Shown: positions 1 through 9,878, numbered from the stretch's first letter. The stretch is DNA of 64,000 nt from Nocardia asteroides (GCF_900637185.1 NZ_LR134352.1:4330001-4394000), one strand, 5' to 3'. Numbers and translations are program-made. Notes: generated by a model from the sequence alone, not told the origin.

Positions 1-1413
1 TACCCGATCCACGACGCCGCCGCCGTCGACGCGGCGGTCGAGCGGGCTGCTGCGGCGGCGGCGCATTGGCGGGCCGCCGGTTTCGCCGGACGCGCCCGGC
101 ACCTGGATCGCTGGCGTGCCGAGATCACCCGTGGCCGTGCCGAACTCGCCCGGCTCATCCACCTCGAGATGGGCAAGCCGGTCCCCGACGCGGCACTCGA
201 GATCGTGATGGCGCTGGAACACCTGCGCTGGGCGGCCCACCATGCCGAGGAGGTGCTCGGTTCCCGTTCGGTGACGCCGAGTCTGCTCACCCTCAATCAC
301 GCGTGCCGCGTCGAGTACCGCCCGTTCGGCGTCGTCGGGGTGATCGGCCCGTGGAACTATCCCGTGTTCACCCCGCTCGGCTCGATCTCCTTCGCGCTGG
401 CCGCGGGGAACACGGTGGTGTTCAAGCCGAGCGAGTACACCCCCGGGGTCGGCCGGTGGCTGGCCGCGGCGTTCGCGCGCGCCGTCCCCGAGTCGGGCGC
501 GTTCGAGGTCGTCACCGGTGACGGTGCCACCGGGGCCGCGCTGTGCCGCAGCAAGGTCGGCAAGATCGGGTTCACCGGGTCCACCGAGACCGGCAAGCGG
601 GTGATGGCGGCCTGCGCGGAGCGGCTCACCCCGGTGCTCATGGAATGCGGCGGCAAGGACGCGCTGGTGGTCGACGCCGACGCCGACCTCGGTGCCGCCG
701 CCGACGCGGCGCTGTGGGGCGGGATGGCCAACGCCGGGCAGACCTGCCTGGGCGTGGAACGGGTCTACGTGCACACCGAGGTCTACGACGCGTTCCTCAC
801 CGAACTGCTGTCGCGGGCCGAGGGCGTGCGCGCGGGCACCGGGGCGGCGAAGATCGGCCCGATCACCATGCCGAAGCAGCTCGACGTGATCCGGCGCCAT
901 CTGACCGACGCCGTGGCACGCGGCGGTCGCGCGCTGCTGGGCGGGATCGATGCCGTCGAGGGACAGTTCGTGCAGCCGACGATCCTGGTCGACGTGCCGG
1001 AGGACGCGCTCGCGATCACCGAGGAGACCTTCGGACCCACCCTGACCGTCACCCGGGTGGCGTCGATGGACGAGGCGGTCGAGCGGGTCAACGCCGCCGA
1101 GTACGGACTCGGCGCCACCGTCTTCGCCCGCAGGCACGGCGACGCCATCGCCGACCGCATCGAGGCCGGCGGTACCTCGATCAACGCCTACGTCGCCCAC
1201 GCCACCATCCCGGCGCTGCCGCTGGGCGGCGTGCGCTCCGCGGGCTTCGGCCGGGTGCACGGCCCGGACGGGCTGCGCGAGTTCACCTACGCGAAAGCGA
1301 CCACGCGGCAACGTTTCCCGTCGCCGCTGGCGCTCACGACATTCACCCGCGGCACCGCGGTCGACACCGTCGTCGACCGCCTCGTCTCGGTGCTGCACGG
1401 AAGGATCGGCTGA
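1..1413 (+). CDS. Aldehyde dehydrogenase (5' end outside window)
   Basis: NAD(P)-dependent aldehyde dehydrogenase, oxidising an aldehyde to the carboxylate. The frame is open from base 1, so the start lies upstream and 470 codons are visible. The N-terminal part carries the family's PWNYP motif and a Lys in FKPSEY. The active site shows the general-base Glu in MECGGKD (about visible codon 215) and the nucleophile Cys in GQTC (about codon 249). It ends 3 bp before the flavin monooxygenase start, so it is the upstream visible member of a five-gene operon. A product of the following monooxygenase or SDR is a plausible source of its aldehyde substrate. The substrate itself cannot be read from sequence. 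Confidence 0.93.
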   Translation, partial: YPIHDAAAVDAAVERAAAAAAHWRAAGFAGRARHLDRWRAEITRGRAELARLIHLEMGKPVPDAALEIVMALEHLRWAAHHAEEVLGSRSVTPSLLTLNHACRVEYRPFGVVGVIGPWNYPVFTPLGSISFALAAGNTVVFKPSEYTPGVGRWLAAAFARAVPESGAFEVVTGDGATGAALCRSKVGKIGFTGSTETGKRVMAACAERLTPVLMECGGKDALVVDADADLGAAADAALWGGMANAGQTCLGVERVYVHTEVYDAFLTELLSRAEGVRAGTGAAKIGPITMPKQLDVIRRHLTDAVARGGRALLGGIDAVEGQFVQPTILVDVPEDALAITEETFGPTLTVTRVASMDEAVERVNAAEYGLGATVFARRHGDAIADRIEAGGTSINAYVAHATIPALPLGGVRSAGFGRVHGPDGLREFTYAKATTRQRFPSPLALTTFTRGTAVDTVVDRLVSVLHGRIG

Positions 1414-1416
1414 CCC

Positions 1417-2874
1417 ATGCCCACAGAACACAGGCACATCGTCGTGCTCGGCGCCGGTTTCGGCGGTATCGGGCTGACGATCAAACTGCGCGAGGCCGGC
1501 TTCGACGACATCGTCGTGCTCGAGCGCGCCGACGACATCGGCGGCACCTGGCAGGCCAACACCTACCCGGGCTGCGCCTGCGATGTGCCGTCGCAGCTCT
1601 ACAGCTATTCCTTCGCCCCCAACCCGTCCTGGTCGCGCACCTACGGCAAGCAGTCCGAGATCCTGGCGTACCTGCGTTCGGTCGCGCAGCGCTTCGATGT
1701 GCTGCGGCACGTGCGGCTGGGTACCGAACTGCTCGCGGCCCGCTGGGACGAGGACGGGTCGGTGTGGCGGATCGAGACCTCGCGCGGCGAGCTCACCGCC
1801 GACTACTTCCTCTCGGCCGCGGGCATCTTCGCCGAGGCGAAGTACCCGTCGCTGCCCGGCCTGGAATCGTTCGAGGGCACCGCGTTCCACTCGCTGCACT
1901 GGGACCACGACCACGATCTGACCGGCGAGCGGGTCGCGGTCATCGGCACCGGCGCCTCGGCGGTGCAGTTCGTGCCCGAGATCCAGCCGAAGGTGGCGGC
2001 GCTGACGGTGTTCCAGCGGTCCGCGCCGTGGATCGTGCCGCGAATGGACCGCCCCACGCTCGGGCTGGAACGGCTGCTGCTGCGGCAGCTGCCGCTCGCG
2101 CAGAAGGCGGTGCGTGGCACCTGGTACACGCTGATCGAGGGCTTCGGGCTGGTCGGGTTCGTCGACAACCGGTTCCGTCACCCGTACGAATTCCTCGGCC
2201 GGATGCAGTTGCGCCGCCAGATCCGGGACCCGCGCCTGCGCGCCAAGGTGACACCGGACTACATGATCGGCTGCAAGCGCGCCATCTTCTCCGACGCGTA
2301 CCTGCCCGCGCTGGACCAGGACAATGTCGAGGTCGTCACCGACGGCATCGCCGAGGTGCGGGCGAACTCCATCGTCACCCGCGCCGGGCAGGAGATCCCC
2401 GTCGACACGATCATCTACGGCACCGGTTTCACCACCACGCCCGCCGTGTTCGATCGCATCGTCGGCCGCGACGGTCACTCGATCGGCGACCTGTACGCGA
2501 AGCGCCCGCAGACCTACCTGGGCGCCACGATGGCCGGATTCCCGAACTTCTTCTGCACCCTCGGGCCGTTCGGCGCGGTGGGCAATCAGTCGGCGGTGTA
2601 CATGATCGAATCCCAGATCGCCTACATCGTCGACGCCCTGCGCACCCTGCGGGCCACGGGCACGCGACGGGTGGAAGTGCGCGCGCAGGTGCAGGACGAC
2701 TTCCTCGCCGAGATGCGCACCCGCAGCGCGGACACGGTATGGCTCACCGGCGGCTGCGAGAGCTACTACACCACCGCCGACGGCGCGAACGCCGGCCTGT
2801 ATCCGAGCTGGAGTTTCGAATACCGCCGTCGCACCCGGCGTTTCGACATCGAGTCCTACGAGGTGTCGGCATGA
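1417..2874 (+). CDS. Flavin-containing monooxygenase, Baeyer-Villiger type
   Basis: FAD/NADPH-dependent monooxygenase of 485 residues. The first Rossmann motif GAGFGG lies at residues 12-17. The Baeyer-Villiger-like fingerprint FEGTAFHSLHW starts near residue 152 and fits F-x-G-x3-H-x3-W. A second nucleotide-binding motif GTGASA lies near residue 177. Enzymes of this class insert oxygen next to a ketone or hydroxylate lipophilic substrates. The ATG lies 3 bp after the aldehyde dehydrogenase stop, and its own stop overlaps the next gene by ATGA. The set of monooxygenase, SDR, esterase and acyl-CoA ligase recalls the M. tuberculosis mymA operon in content, although gene order and ligase type differ. 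Baeyer-Villiger activity is an inference from the fingerprint. Confidence 0.92.
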   Translation: MPTEHRHIVVLGAGFGGIGLTIKLREAGFDDIVVLERADDIGGTWQANTYPGCACDVPSQLYSYSFAPNPSWSRTYGKQSEILAYLRSVAQRFDVLRHVRLGTELLAARWDEDGSVWRIETSRGELTADYFLSAAGIFAEAKYPSLPGLESFEGTAFHSLHWDHDHDLTGERVAVIGTGASAVQFVPEIQPKVAALTVFQRSAPWIVPRMDRPTLGLERLLLRQLPLAQKAVRGTWYTLIEGFGLVGFVDNRFRHPYEFLGRMQLRRQIRDPRLRAKVTPDYMIGCKRAIFSDAYLPALDQDNVEVVTDGIAEVRANSIVTRAGQEIPVDTIIYGTGFTTTPAVFDRIVGRDGHSIGDLYAKRPQTYLGATMAGFPNFFCTLGPFGAVGNQSAVYMIESQIAYIVDALRTLRATGTRRVEVRAQVQDDFLAEMRTRSADTVWLTGGCESYYTTADGANAGLYPSWSFEYRRRTRRFDIESYEVSA

Positions 2875-3746
2875 TGGGGCTGCCCACGCTCAACCCGGTC
2901 CACTGGTTCGCGCCCGCCTACGACGTCACCGACAAGGTCGTCCTGGTCACCGGCGCCGGCCAGGGCATCGGCCGCGAACTGGTCGAGATCCTGCACGCGC
3001 GCGGCGCGATCGTCGCGGTCGTCGACATCGACGAGGCCGCGGCCGAGCGCGCCGCCGAGCCGCTGCGGCCCCGCGCGCACGCCCTGGGCGCCGATGTCGC
3101 CGACCGGGCGGGGATGCGCGCCGCGATCGACGAGGTGGTGGGGCGGTTCGGCCGCCTCGATGTGGTCGTGGCCAACGCGGGCGTCACCCCGGTGCCCGCG
3201 ACCGTCCGGACGATGGATCCGGCCGATTTCGACCGGGTGCTGAGCATCAATCTGACCGGGGTGTTCAACACCGTCCATCCCGCCCTGGACCACGTCGTGC
3301 GCACGCGCGGGCATGTGGTGGTGGTGTCGTCGTGCGCGGCGTTCGCACCGGGCATGGGCGGGTCGCCGTACATGGTGAGCAAGGCGGCGGTCGAGCAGCT
3401 GGGCCGGGCACTGCGAGTGGAGCTCGCCGCGAGCGGGGCCAGCGCCGGGGTGGCCTACTTCGGCATCGTCGAGACCGCCATGACCCACGACATGCTCGAC
3501 GCCGACGACCTCGGCCGCGAACTCGACGGTCTGCTGCCGTGGCCGCTGAACGTCCGGATCAGCGCCGAGCACGCGGCGCGCACCATCGCCGACGGCATCG
3601 CCCGGCGCGCACCGCGCACCATCGCGCCGAGCGGGTGGGAGCCCTACGCCCTGCTGCGCGGCGCGGTGAACGTGGTGCTCGACGGCAAGCTCGCCGCCGA
3701 CGCGACGGTGCACGAGCTGGTCCGCGCGATCGAGCGACGACGGTGA
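2871..3746 (+). CDS. Short-chain dehydrogenase/reductase
   Basis: Classical SDR of 291 residues, NAD(P)-dependent. It shows the cofactor motif TGAGQGIG near residues 27-34, NAG in VVANAG, the catalytic Ser in VVVSSCAAF and the YxxxK pair at about Tyr167/Lys171. An Asp ends the second beta strand (VVDIDEA), which usually favours NAD(H). The chosen start ATG overlaps the monooxygenase stop as ATGA; a second Met follows immediately. The tight overlaps on both sides indicate translational coupling. It probably interconverts an alcohol and a ketone ahead of, or after, the monooxygenase step. The substrate is unknown. Confidence 0.92.
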   Translation: MMGLPTLNPVHWFAPAYDVTDKVVLVTGAGQGIGRELVEILHARGAIVAVVDIDEAAAERAAEPLRPRAHALGADVADRAGMRAAIDEVVGRFGRLDVVVANAGVTPVPATVRTMDPADFDRVLSINLTGVFNTVHPALDHVVRTRGHVVVVSSCAAFAPGMGGSPYMVSKAAVEQLGRALRVELAASGASAGVAYFGIVETAMTHDMLDADDLGRELDGLLPWPLNVRISAEHAARTIADGIARRAPRTIAPSGWEPYALLRGAVNVVLDGKLAADATVHELVRAIERRR

Positions 3747-4693
3747 CCGGGGAACGCGGGTCCCTGCGGGCCCGCGCCGTGCGTCAGCTCTCGGCGCTCA
3801 CCGCGGGCAGGCTCGCGGCGCTGGCACCGGTGAACGCCTACACGCTGCCGCCGTCGCGGCTGCTCATCGAGCAGGTGCTGCGCGCGGGCGCTCCGCCGCT
3901 GCGCGGCACGACCACCGAGGCCGTCGCCGAGGCCGGGGTACGCGGTGAGTGGGTGCGTGGCCCGCGGGCGGAGCGCGCCGACGCGGCGGTGCTGTACGTC
4001 CACGGCGGCGGCTTCGTGGCCGGTTCAGCGTTCGGGTACCGCGGCGTGGCATCCCGATTGTCCACGGCGACACAGCTTCCCGTGTTCACCCTCGACTATC
4101 GCCTCGCGCCGGAGCACCCCTTCCCCGCGGCCCCGTGTGACGTGGCCGCGGCGTTCCGGTGGCTGACGTCGCTGGGCTATCCGCCGGGCCGCATCGTCGT
4201 CGCCGGTGATTCCGCGGGCGGTTTCCTCGCGGCGCACCTGGCGATCGAGAACGCGGCGGCGGGAGGACCGCAGCCGGGCGCGCTGGTCCTGTTCTCCCCC
4301 ATGGCCGATCTGCGTCTCGCGCTGGCCGCGGGGCATCCCGGCGCGCACCGCGACGGTCTGCTCTCCGAACAGGTCGCCCGCCGAGCCATCGCGCACTTCA
4401 CCGACGCGCCGTTCGCGCTGCGGCCGCTGGACGGCATGCGCCTGCCGCCGCTGCTCGTCCACACCGGTGCCACCGAGTACTTCCGTGCCGACGCCGAACA
4501 GCTCGCGCACACCTGGCTGGCCACCGGCGCACCGTGTGAGTTGCGGGTGTGGCCGGATCAGATGCACGCCTTCCAGACCCTGCCCTCCGTCGTTCCGGAA
4601 TCCCGGACGGCCTACCGGGCGGCCGCCCGGTTCGTCGCCGATCATCTCCGCACCGCCCCGGCGGTCGTGAACCAGAAAGTCTCCGCCTCATGA
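3743..4693 (+). CDS. Alpha/beta hydrolase, HSL-type esterase
   Basis: Esterase or lipase of the hormone-sensitive-lipase family, 316 residues. The oxyanion motif HGGGF starts at about residue 87, the nucleophile Ser sits in GDSAGG (about residue 157), and a late His is present in WPDQMHAF. The start is the GTG overlapping the SDR stop (GTGA); an upstream extension of the frame would run through the SDR gene. The stop overlaps the next start as ATGA. In this operon it could hydrolyse the ester made by a Baeyer-Villiger monooxygenase, releasing an acid for the downstream acyl-CoA synthetase. That pathway order is inference. Confidence 0.9.
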   Translation: MTGERGSLRARAVRQLSALTAGRLAALAPVNAYTLPPSRLLIEQVLRAGAPPLRGTTTEAVAEAGVRGEWVRGPRAERADAAVLYVHGGGFVAGSAFGYRGVASRLSTATQLPVFTLDYRLAPEHPFPAAPCDVAAAFRWLTSLGYPPGRIVVAGDSAGGFLAAHLAIENAAAGGPQPGALVLFSPMADLRLALAAGHPGAHRDGLLSEQVARRAIAHFTDAPFALRPLDGMRLPPLLVHTGATEYFRADAEQLAHTWLATGAPCELRVWPDQMHAFQTLPSVVPESRTAYRAAARFVADHLRTAPAVVNQKVSAS

Positions 4694-6465
4694 GCATCGC
4701 CCCCGTCGACACCCTGCCCGCCGCGTTCCAGCGGACCGCCGCGATCGACCCCGACGCCGTCGCCCTGCGTACGCCCGGTGACACCGTCACGCTCACCTGG
4801 CGCGAATACGCCACCCAGGTGCGTGCGGTCGCGGCCGGACTGGCCGGGCTCGGGGTGCGTCACGGCGACACCGTGGCCCTGATGATGAGCAACCGGGTGG
4901 AGTTCTATCCGCTCGAGGTCGGCGCCCAGCACCTGGGCGCCACCTCGTTCTCGGTGTACAACACCCTCCCGCCCGAGCAGCTGGCCTACGTGCTCGGCAA
5001 TGCCGGTGCGCGGGTGGTGATCTGCGAACCGCAGTATGCCGAGCTGCTGGCCACCGCGGGCATCGACCTCGACCACATCGTGTGCGTCGACGACGCCCCC
5101 GAGGGCACGCTGTCGGTGGCGCAGCTGTTCGCCGCGGCCGCCGACGATTTCGACTTCGACTCCACCTGGCGCGGGGTGCGCGGCGACGACGTGGCCACCC
5201 TCATCTACACCTCCGGCACCACCGGCGCGCCGAAGGGCGTGGAGACCACCCACGCGGCGCTGTTGTTCCAGGTGACCGGGATCGCCGAGGTGCTCGGCAT
5301 CGAATTCGGTGACACCATCACCTCGTTCATGCCCACCGCCCACATCGCCGACCGGCTGACGGCCCTGTACGTGCAGGAGGTGCTCGGCACCCAGGTAACC
5401 AGTGTCGGCGACGCCAAGCAGATCGCCGCCGCGCTGGTCGATCTGCGGCCCACCGTGTGGGGCGCGGTGCCGCGGGTGTGGGAGAAGCTCAAGGCCGCCA
5501 TCGAATTCAAGGTCGGCGCCGAACCCGACGACGCCCGCCGGGCCGCCATGGAGTGGGCGCTGTCGGTGGCCGCGGCCCGCAGCCGTCACCAGCTGGCCGG
5601 CGAGCCCGTCCCGGCCGACCTGACCGCGGAGTGGGCGCGCGCCGACGAGCTGGTGCTGAGCAAGCTGCGCGCGGCCCTCGGCCTGGACCGGGTGCGCTGG
5701 GCGCTGTCGGGCGCGGCGCCGATCCCGCCGCAGACCCTGGGCTTCTTCGCCGGTCTCGGCATCCCGATCGCCGAGATCTGGGGCATGTCGGAACTGGCGT
5801 GCATCTGCAGTGTCAGCCATCCACGCGACGCCAAACTCGGCGCGGTCGGCAAGCTGCTGCCCGGCATGGAAGCCCGCCGCTCCGACGACGGCGAACTGCA
5901 TGTGCGCGGCCCGCTGGTGATGAAGGGATACCGCGGCCTGCCGGAGCAGACCGCCGACGCGGTCGACGCCGAGGGCTGGCTGCACACCGGTGACATCGTC
6001 GAGATCGACGACGACGGCTTCCTCACCGTCGTCGACCGCAAGAAGGAGATGATCATCAACGCGGCGGGCAAGAACATGTCGCCGACCAACATCGAGAACG
6101 CGATCAAGGCGGCCACGCCGCTGGTCGGCGCCATGGCGGTGATCGGTGACGGCAGGCCGTACAACACCGCGCTGATCGTGCTCGACGCCGAATCGGTGGA
6201 ACCCTACGCCCGCGCGCACGGCCTGGCCGACGCCTCACCCGCCGCGCTCGCCGTGGACCCGACCGTGCTCGCGGCCATCGAAGCCGGTGTGGCGGAGGGT
6301 AATACGAAGTTGTCGCGGGTCGAGCAGATCAAGCGGTTCCGGGTGCTGCCCACCTTCTGGGAGGCGGGCGGCGACGAGGTCACGCTCACCCTCAAGCTGA
6401 AGCGCCGCGTCATCGCCGACAAGTACGCCGACGAGATCGCGGACCTCTACGCGAGTTCGAGCTAG
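4690..6465 (+). CDS. Long-chain acyl-CoA synthetase (AMP-binding)
   Basis: Adenylate-forming fatty-acid CoA ligase of 591 residues. It has the P-loop motif YTSGTTGAPKG near residue 173, WGMSE as the A5 motif, the A7 motif GWLHTGDI and the hinge/core RKKEMIINAAGKN. The size and the long insertion resemble the FadD11/FadD15 long-chain class rather than the short bacterial FadD class. Its ATG overlaps the esterase stop (ATGA). It is the last gene of the operon; 35 bp separate it from pepN. The role in the operon is to activate the acid released upstream for beta-oxidation or lipid synthesis. Confidence 0.93.
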   Translation: MSIAPVDTLPAAFQRTAAIDPDAVALRTPGDTVTLTWREYATQVRAVAAGLAGLGVRHGDTVALMMSNRVEFYPLEVGAQHLGATSFSVYNTLPPEQLAYVLGNAGARVVICEPQYAELLATAGIDLDHIVCVDDAPEGTLSVAQLFAAAADDFDFDSTWRGVRGDDVATLIYTSGTTGAPKGVETTHAALLFQVTGIAEVLGIEFGDTITSFMPTAHIADRLTALYVQEVLGTQVTSVGDAKQIAAALVDLRPTVWGAVPRVWEKLKAAIEFKVGAEPDDARRAAMEWALSVAAARSRHQLAGEPVPADLTAEWARADELVLSKLRAALGLDRVRWALSGAAPIPPQTLGFFAGLGIPIAEIWGMSELACICSVSHPRDAKLGAVGKLLPGMEARRSDDGELHVRGPLVMKGYRGLPEQTADAVDAEGWLHTGDIVEIDDDGFLTVVDRKKEMIINAAGKNMSPTNIENAIKAATPLVGAMAVIGDGRPYNTALIVLDAESVEPYARAHGLADASPAALAVDPTVLAAIEAGVAEGNTKLSRVEQIKRFRVLPTFWEAGGDEVTLTLKLKRRVIADKYADEIADLYASSS

Positions 6466-6500
6466 CCGCCCGTGTCGGACGGGAGTGGCAGGATCGTGGC

Positions 6501-8972
6501 GTGACTACCGCGAACCTCACCCGCTCCGAGACCGCCGCCCGCTCGGCGGCGGTCACCGTCCGCGACTACCGCGTCGACCTCGACCTCTCGGGCGCCGAGG
6601 ACCGGGAGCGAGACGATTTCGCCACCACGACGACGGTCACCTTCGACGCCACCGGCGACCGGACCTGGCTCGACTTCCTGGGCCGGTCCGTCGAGTCGGT
6701 CACCGTGAACGGCCGCGAGGTGCCCGTCGACTTCGACGGTGCCCGCCTGACGCTCACCGACCTGCGCGAAACCAATGTGGTGACCGTGCGGGCCACCGCG
6801 GTCTACAGCCGGTCCGGGGAGGGCCTGCACCGATTCCTCGACCCGGTCGACGGGCAGACCTATCTGTACACCCAGTACGAACCCGCCGACGCGCGCCGCG
6901 TCTTCGCCTGCTTCGAACAGCCGGATCTCAAGGCGCCCTTCACCTTCGAGGTGACCGCGCCCGCGGGCTGGGAGGTGCTGTCCAACCGGCCCGCCCAGGC
7001 GGTCGAGCGCGACGAGGACCACGCGCGCGTCACGTTCTCCCCCACGCTGCCGATCTCCACCTACATCACCGCACTGGCGGCGGGCCCCTACCACCGCGTC
7101 GAATCCTCGTGGACCCGAGGCGAACTCACGGTGCCCCTGGGCGTGCTCTGCCGGGCGTCGCTGGCCGGCCACCTGGACGCCGACACCATCCTCGAGGTGA
7201 CGAAGCAGGGCATGGACTTCTTCGCCGAACAGTTCGACTACCCGTACCCGTGGGGCAAGTACGACCAGGTGTTCGTGCCGGAATACAACCTCGGCGCGAT
7301 GGAGAACCCCGGCCTGGTCACCTTCACCGAGGCGTACGTGTTCCGCGGCGCGGCCACCGCCGCGCAGTACGAGGGCCGCGCGAACACGATTCTGCACGAG
7401 ATGGCGCACATGTGGTTCGGCGACCTGGTCACCATGGTGTGGTGGGACGACCTGTGGCTCAAGGAGTCCTTCGCCGATTTCATGGGCGCGCTGGCGAGCG
7501 CGGAGGCCACCGAGTGGACCGACGCCTGGGTGGCGTTCGCGAATCGCCGCAAGGCGTGGGCGTACGCACAGGACCAGCTGCCGACCACGCACCCGATCGT
7601 CGCCGACATCCCGGATCTGGAAGCCGCCAAACTGAACTTCGACGGCATCACCTACGCCAAGGGCGCCAGCGTGCTCAAGCAACTGGTCGCCTACGTCGGC
7701 CGGGACGCGTTCTTCACCGGCGCGCGCCGCTACTTCCGCACCCACGCGTTCGGCAACACGACGCTGGCCGATCTGCTCACCGAGCTGTCGGCCGCCTCCG
7801 GGCGCGATCTGACGGTGTGGGCGCGGTCCTGGTTGCAGACCTCCGGCATGTCGACGCTGACCCTGGCCGACGGCGCGATCACGCAGACCGATCCGCGTCC
7901 GCACCGGCTCGCCGTGGGGCTCTACGACTTCGACGCCGCGGGCGATCTGGTCCGCCGGGACCGGGTGGAACTCGATATCGTCGCCGACCGGACACCGGTC
8001 GACCTCGCGCCCGCGCCGCTGCGCCTGCTCAACGACGGCGACCTCACCTACGCGAAGGTCCGCCTGGACGCCGAATCGCTGACCACGGTGGAACACTCGC
8101 TGGACCGGGTCACCGACCCGCTGGCACGCGGACTCATCTGGTCGGCACTGTGGAACGCCACCCGCGACGGTGAACTCGCGGTCGACCGCTACCTGCGGAT
8201 GGCGCGGGACTTCGCGCCCACCGAATCGAACACGGCCCTGCTCGCGGCCGTCCTTGCGAACGCGTCCTACGCCATCGGCCACTATCTGCCCGAGGACGCC
8301 CGACTGCGGTGGCAGCGTGACTGGCTCGAATCCTGCTGGGCCACTCTGCATTCGGCGGAACCGAAGTCGGGCACCCAGCTGGCGTTCGCGCGGGCGACCG
8401 CCGCCGCGGCCGGTATCGACGGGAGCCGGGCCAGTGAGATCAGGGGGATCCTCACGGGCGACATCGCGGCCCCCGACGGGCTGTCCCTCGACCCCGATCT
8501 GCGCTGGGCCCTGTGGACCGCACTCGCCGCGACCGGCGCCGCCACGGCTGTCGACCTCGATATCGAGCTCGCCGGCGACGACACCGCCTCCGGGCGAACG
8601 GCGCACCGCCGCGCGCTGGCCGCGCGGCCGGAGCCCGAGGTGAAGGCGGCCGCGCTGGCGGCCGCGCTCGGGGACACCACGCTCACCAACGATCACCTCG
8701 ACGCCGTCGTCGACGGCTTCCGGGCCGGGCACCGCCGCGACCTGATCGCCCGCTACGACACCGACTATTTCGCGAACCTGCGCACGATCTGGGACGAGCG
8801 CAGCATCGAGATCGCCCGGCGGCTGGTGCTCGGGCTGTTCCCCGCGGCCGATTCCCTCGATGCCGTGGACACCTGGCTCGCCGACAACGCGGACGCGCCG
8901 GGGGCACTGCGCCGCCTGGTACTCGAACAGCGTGACCATCTGGCCCGCGACCTGCGCGTGCGCGCCGGATAG
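6501..8972 (+). CDS. pepN: Aminopeptidase N (M1 metallopeptidase)
   Basis: Zinc aminopeptidase of 823 residues, cytoplasmic (no signal peptide). The exopeptidase motif GAMEN begins at about residue 265. The zinc site HEMAH is at residues 299-303 with the third ligand Glu322, exactly 18 residues after His303. The C-terminal half is the helical ERAP1-like domain. Translation starts at GTG 35 bp after the acyl-CoA synthetase. The length is close to that expected of actinobacterial PepN proteins. It removes N-terminal residues from peptides during protein turnover. It is probably its own transcription unit, although read-through from the lipid operon cannot be excluded. Confidence 0.96.
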   Translation: MTTANLTRSETAARSAAVTVRDYRVDLDLSGAEDRERDDFATTTTVTFDATGDRTWLDFLGRSVESVTVNGREVPVDFDGARLTLTDLRETNVVTVRATAVYSRSGEGLHRFLDPVDGQTYLYTQYEPADARRVFACFEQPDLKAPFTFEVTAPAGWEVLSNRPAQAVERDEDHARVTFSPTLPISTYITALAAGPYHRVESSWTRGELTVPLGVLCRASLAGHLDADTILEVTKQGMDFFAEQFDYPYPWGKYDQVFVPEYNLGAMENPGLVTFTEAYVFRGAATAAQYEGRANTILHEMAHMWFGDLVTMVWWDDLWLKESFADFMGALASAEATEWTDAWVAFANRRKAWAYAQDQLPTTHPIVADIPDLEAAKLNFDGITYAKGASVLKQLVAYVGRDAFFTGARRYFRTHAFGNTTLADLLTELSAASGRDLTVWARSWLQTSGMSTLTLADGAITQTDPRPHRLAVGLYDFDAAGDLVRRDRVELDIVADRTPVDLAPAPLRLLNDGDLTYAKVRLDAESLTTVEHSLDRVTDPLARGLIWSALWNATRDGELAVDRYLRMARDFAPTESNTALLAAVLANASYAIGHYLPEDARLRWQRDWLESCWATLHSAEPKSGTQLAFARATAAAAGIDGSRASEIRGILTGDIAAPDGLSLDPDLRWALWTALAATGAATAVDLDIELAGDDTASGRTAHRRALAARPEPEVKAAALAAALGDTTLTNDHLDAVVDGFRAGHRRDLIARYDTDYFANLRTIWDERSIEIARRLVLGLFPAADSLDAVDTWLADNADAPGALRRLVLEQRDHLARDLRVRAG

Positions 8973-9010
8973 CGGGTCGTACCCTCGACAGCGGACGACA
9001 GGAGACCCCT

Positions 9011-9679
9011 ATGGCGACCGATGCCGCAGTGCGTGCGGTTCTGGCTGAACTGGCCGCCCTCGAGGATCCGAGGATCCGCGCGGTGAACGAGCGGCACGGC
9101 GACGACCACGCCGTGAACCTCACCCAGCTGCGCGCAGTGGCCAAGCGGCGGAAAACCCACCACGAACTGGCGGGTGCGCTCTGGGCCACCGGCGACACCG
9201 CCGCCCGCCTGGTGGCGATCCTGATCGGCAAGCCCAAGGCCTACACCGCCGCCGAGCTGGACGCCATGCTGCGCGATGCCAGGGTGCCGAAAGTCCAGGA
9301 CTGGCTGATCAGCTATGTCGTGAAGAAGAGCCCGCACGTCGAGGAGCTGCGCGTGGCCTGGTTCGCCGACAACGACCCCGTCGTCGCGAGCGCGGGCTGG
9401 GTACTGACCAGCGCCCGGGTGGCGAAGAACCCGGACGGGCTGGACCTGGCCGGGTTGCTCGATCTGGTCGACGCGCACATGAAGGACGCGCCGGACCGGC
9501 TGCAGTGGTCGATGAACGAGTGCCTGGCGACCATCGGCATCCACCACCCCGGCCTGCGCGCCCGCGCGATCGAGATCGGCGAGCGGCTCCAGGTGCTCGC
9601 GGACTATCCGACGCCGCCGAACTGCACGTCGCCGTTCGCGCCGAGCTGGATCGCGGAGATGGTCCGCCGCCAGGGCTAG
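9011..9679 (+). CDS. DNA alkylation repair (AlkD/HEAT-like) protein
   Basis: A 222-residue all-helical protein whose composition and repeated helix pairs fit the AlkD/AlkC-like HEAT-repeat family. That family binds DNA and in some members removes alkylated bases. The tract WLISYVVKKSPHVEELRVAWFADNDP fits the HEAT-like core, and the C-terminal part contains an NxCTSPF segment. A weak AGGAG-type site (caggagacccct) precedes the ATG. It stands 38 bp after pepN. Catalytic activity is not certain because many family members are uncharacterised. Confidence 0.72.
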   Translation: MATDAAVRAVLAELAALEDPRIRAVNERHGDDHAVNLTQLRAVAKRRKTHHELAGALWATGDTAARLVAILIGKPKAYTAAELDAMLRDARVPKVQDWLISYVVKKSPHVEELRVAWFADNDPVVASAGWVLTSARVAKNPDGLDLAGLLDLVDAHMKDAPDRLQWSMNECLATIGIHHPGLRARAIEIGERLQVLADYPTPPNCTSPFAPSWIAEMVRRQG

Positions 9680-9878
9680 GCGGCCGAGCGGTCGAGCGGT
9701 GATCGCCCGACCTCTGATCATCGGTGCCGGTTTGCGGTGAGTCATCCCGGGTACGCGACCGACGTCCCCCACGCCGGGCCGATCCCGGGCCACCGACGAC
9801 CCTCCCGGTGCCGCGTTCGCGACACCGGGGAAAGGCGGAGAAGGTGAGAGGGGATGCGAGCGGAGGCGCGGGCACCGA

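Noticed and set aside
543..3746. A 1067-codon frame ending with the SDR at 2871-3746
   Set aside because: The first 776 codons are Arg-rich out-of-frame sequence over the aldehyde dehydrogenase and monooxygenase. Only the last 291 codons are a real gene.
6462..8939. An 825-codon open frame on the minus strand opposite pepN
   Set aside because: Same GC-bias artefact; PepN has all catalytic motifs on the plus strand.
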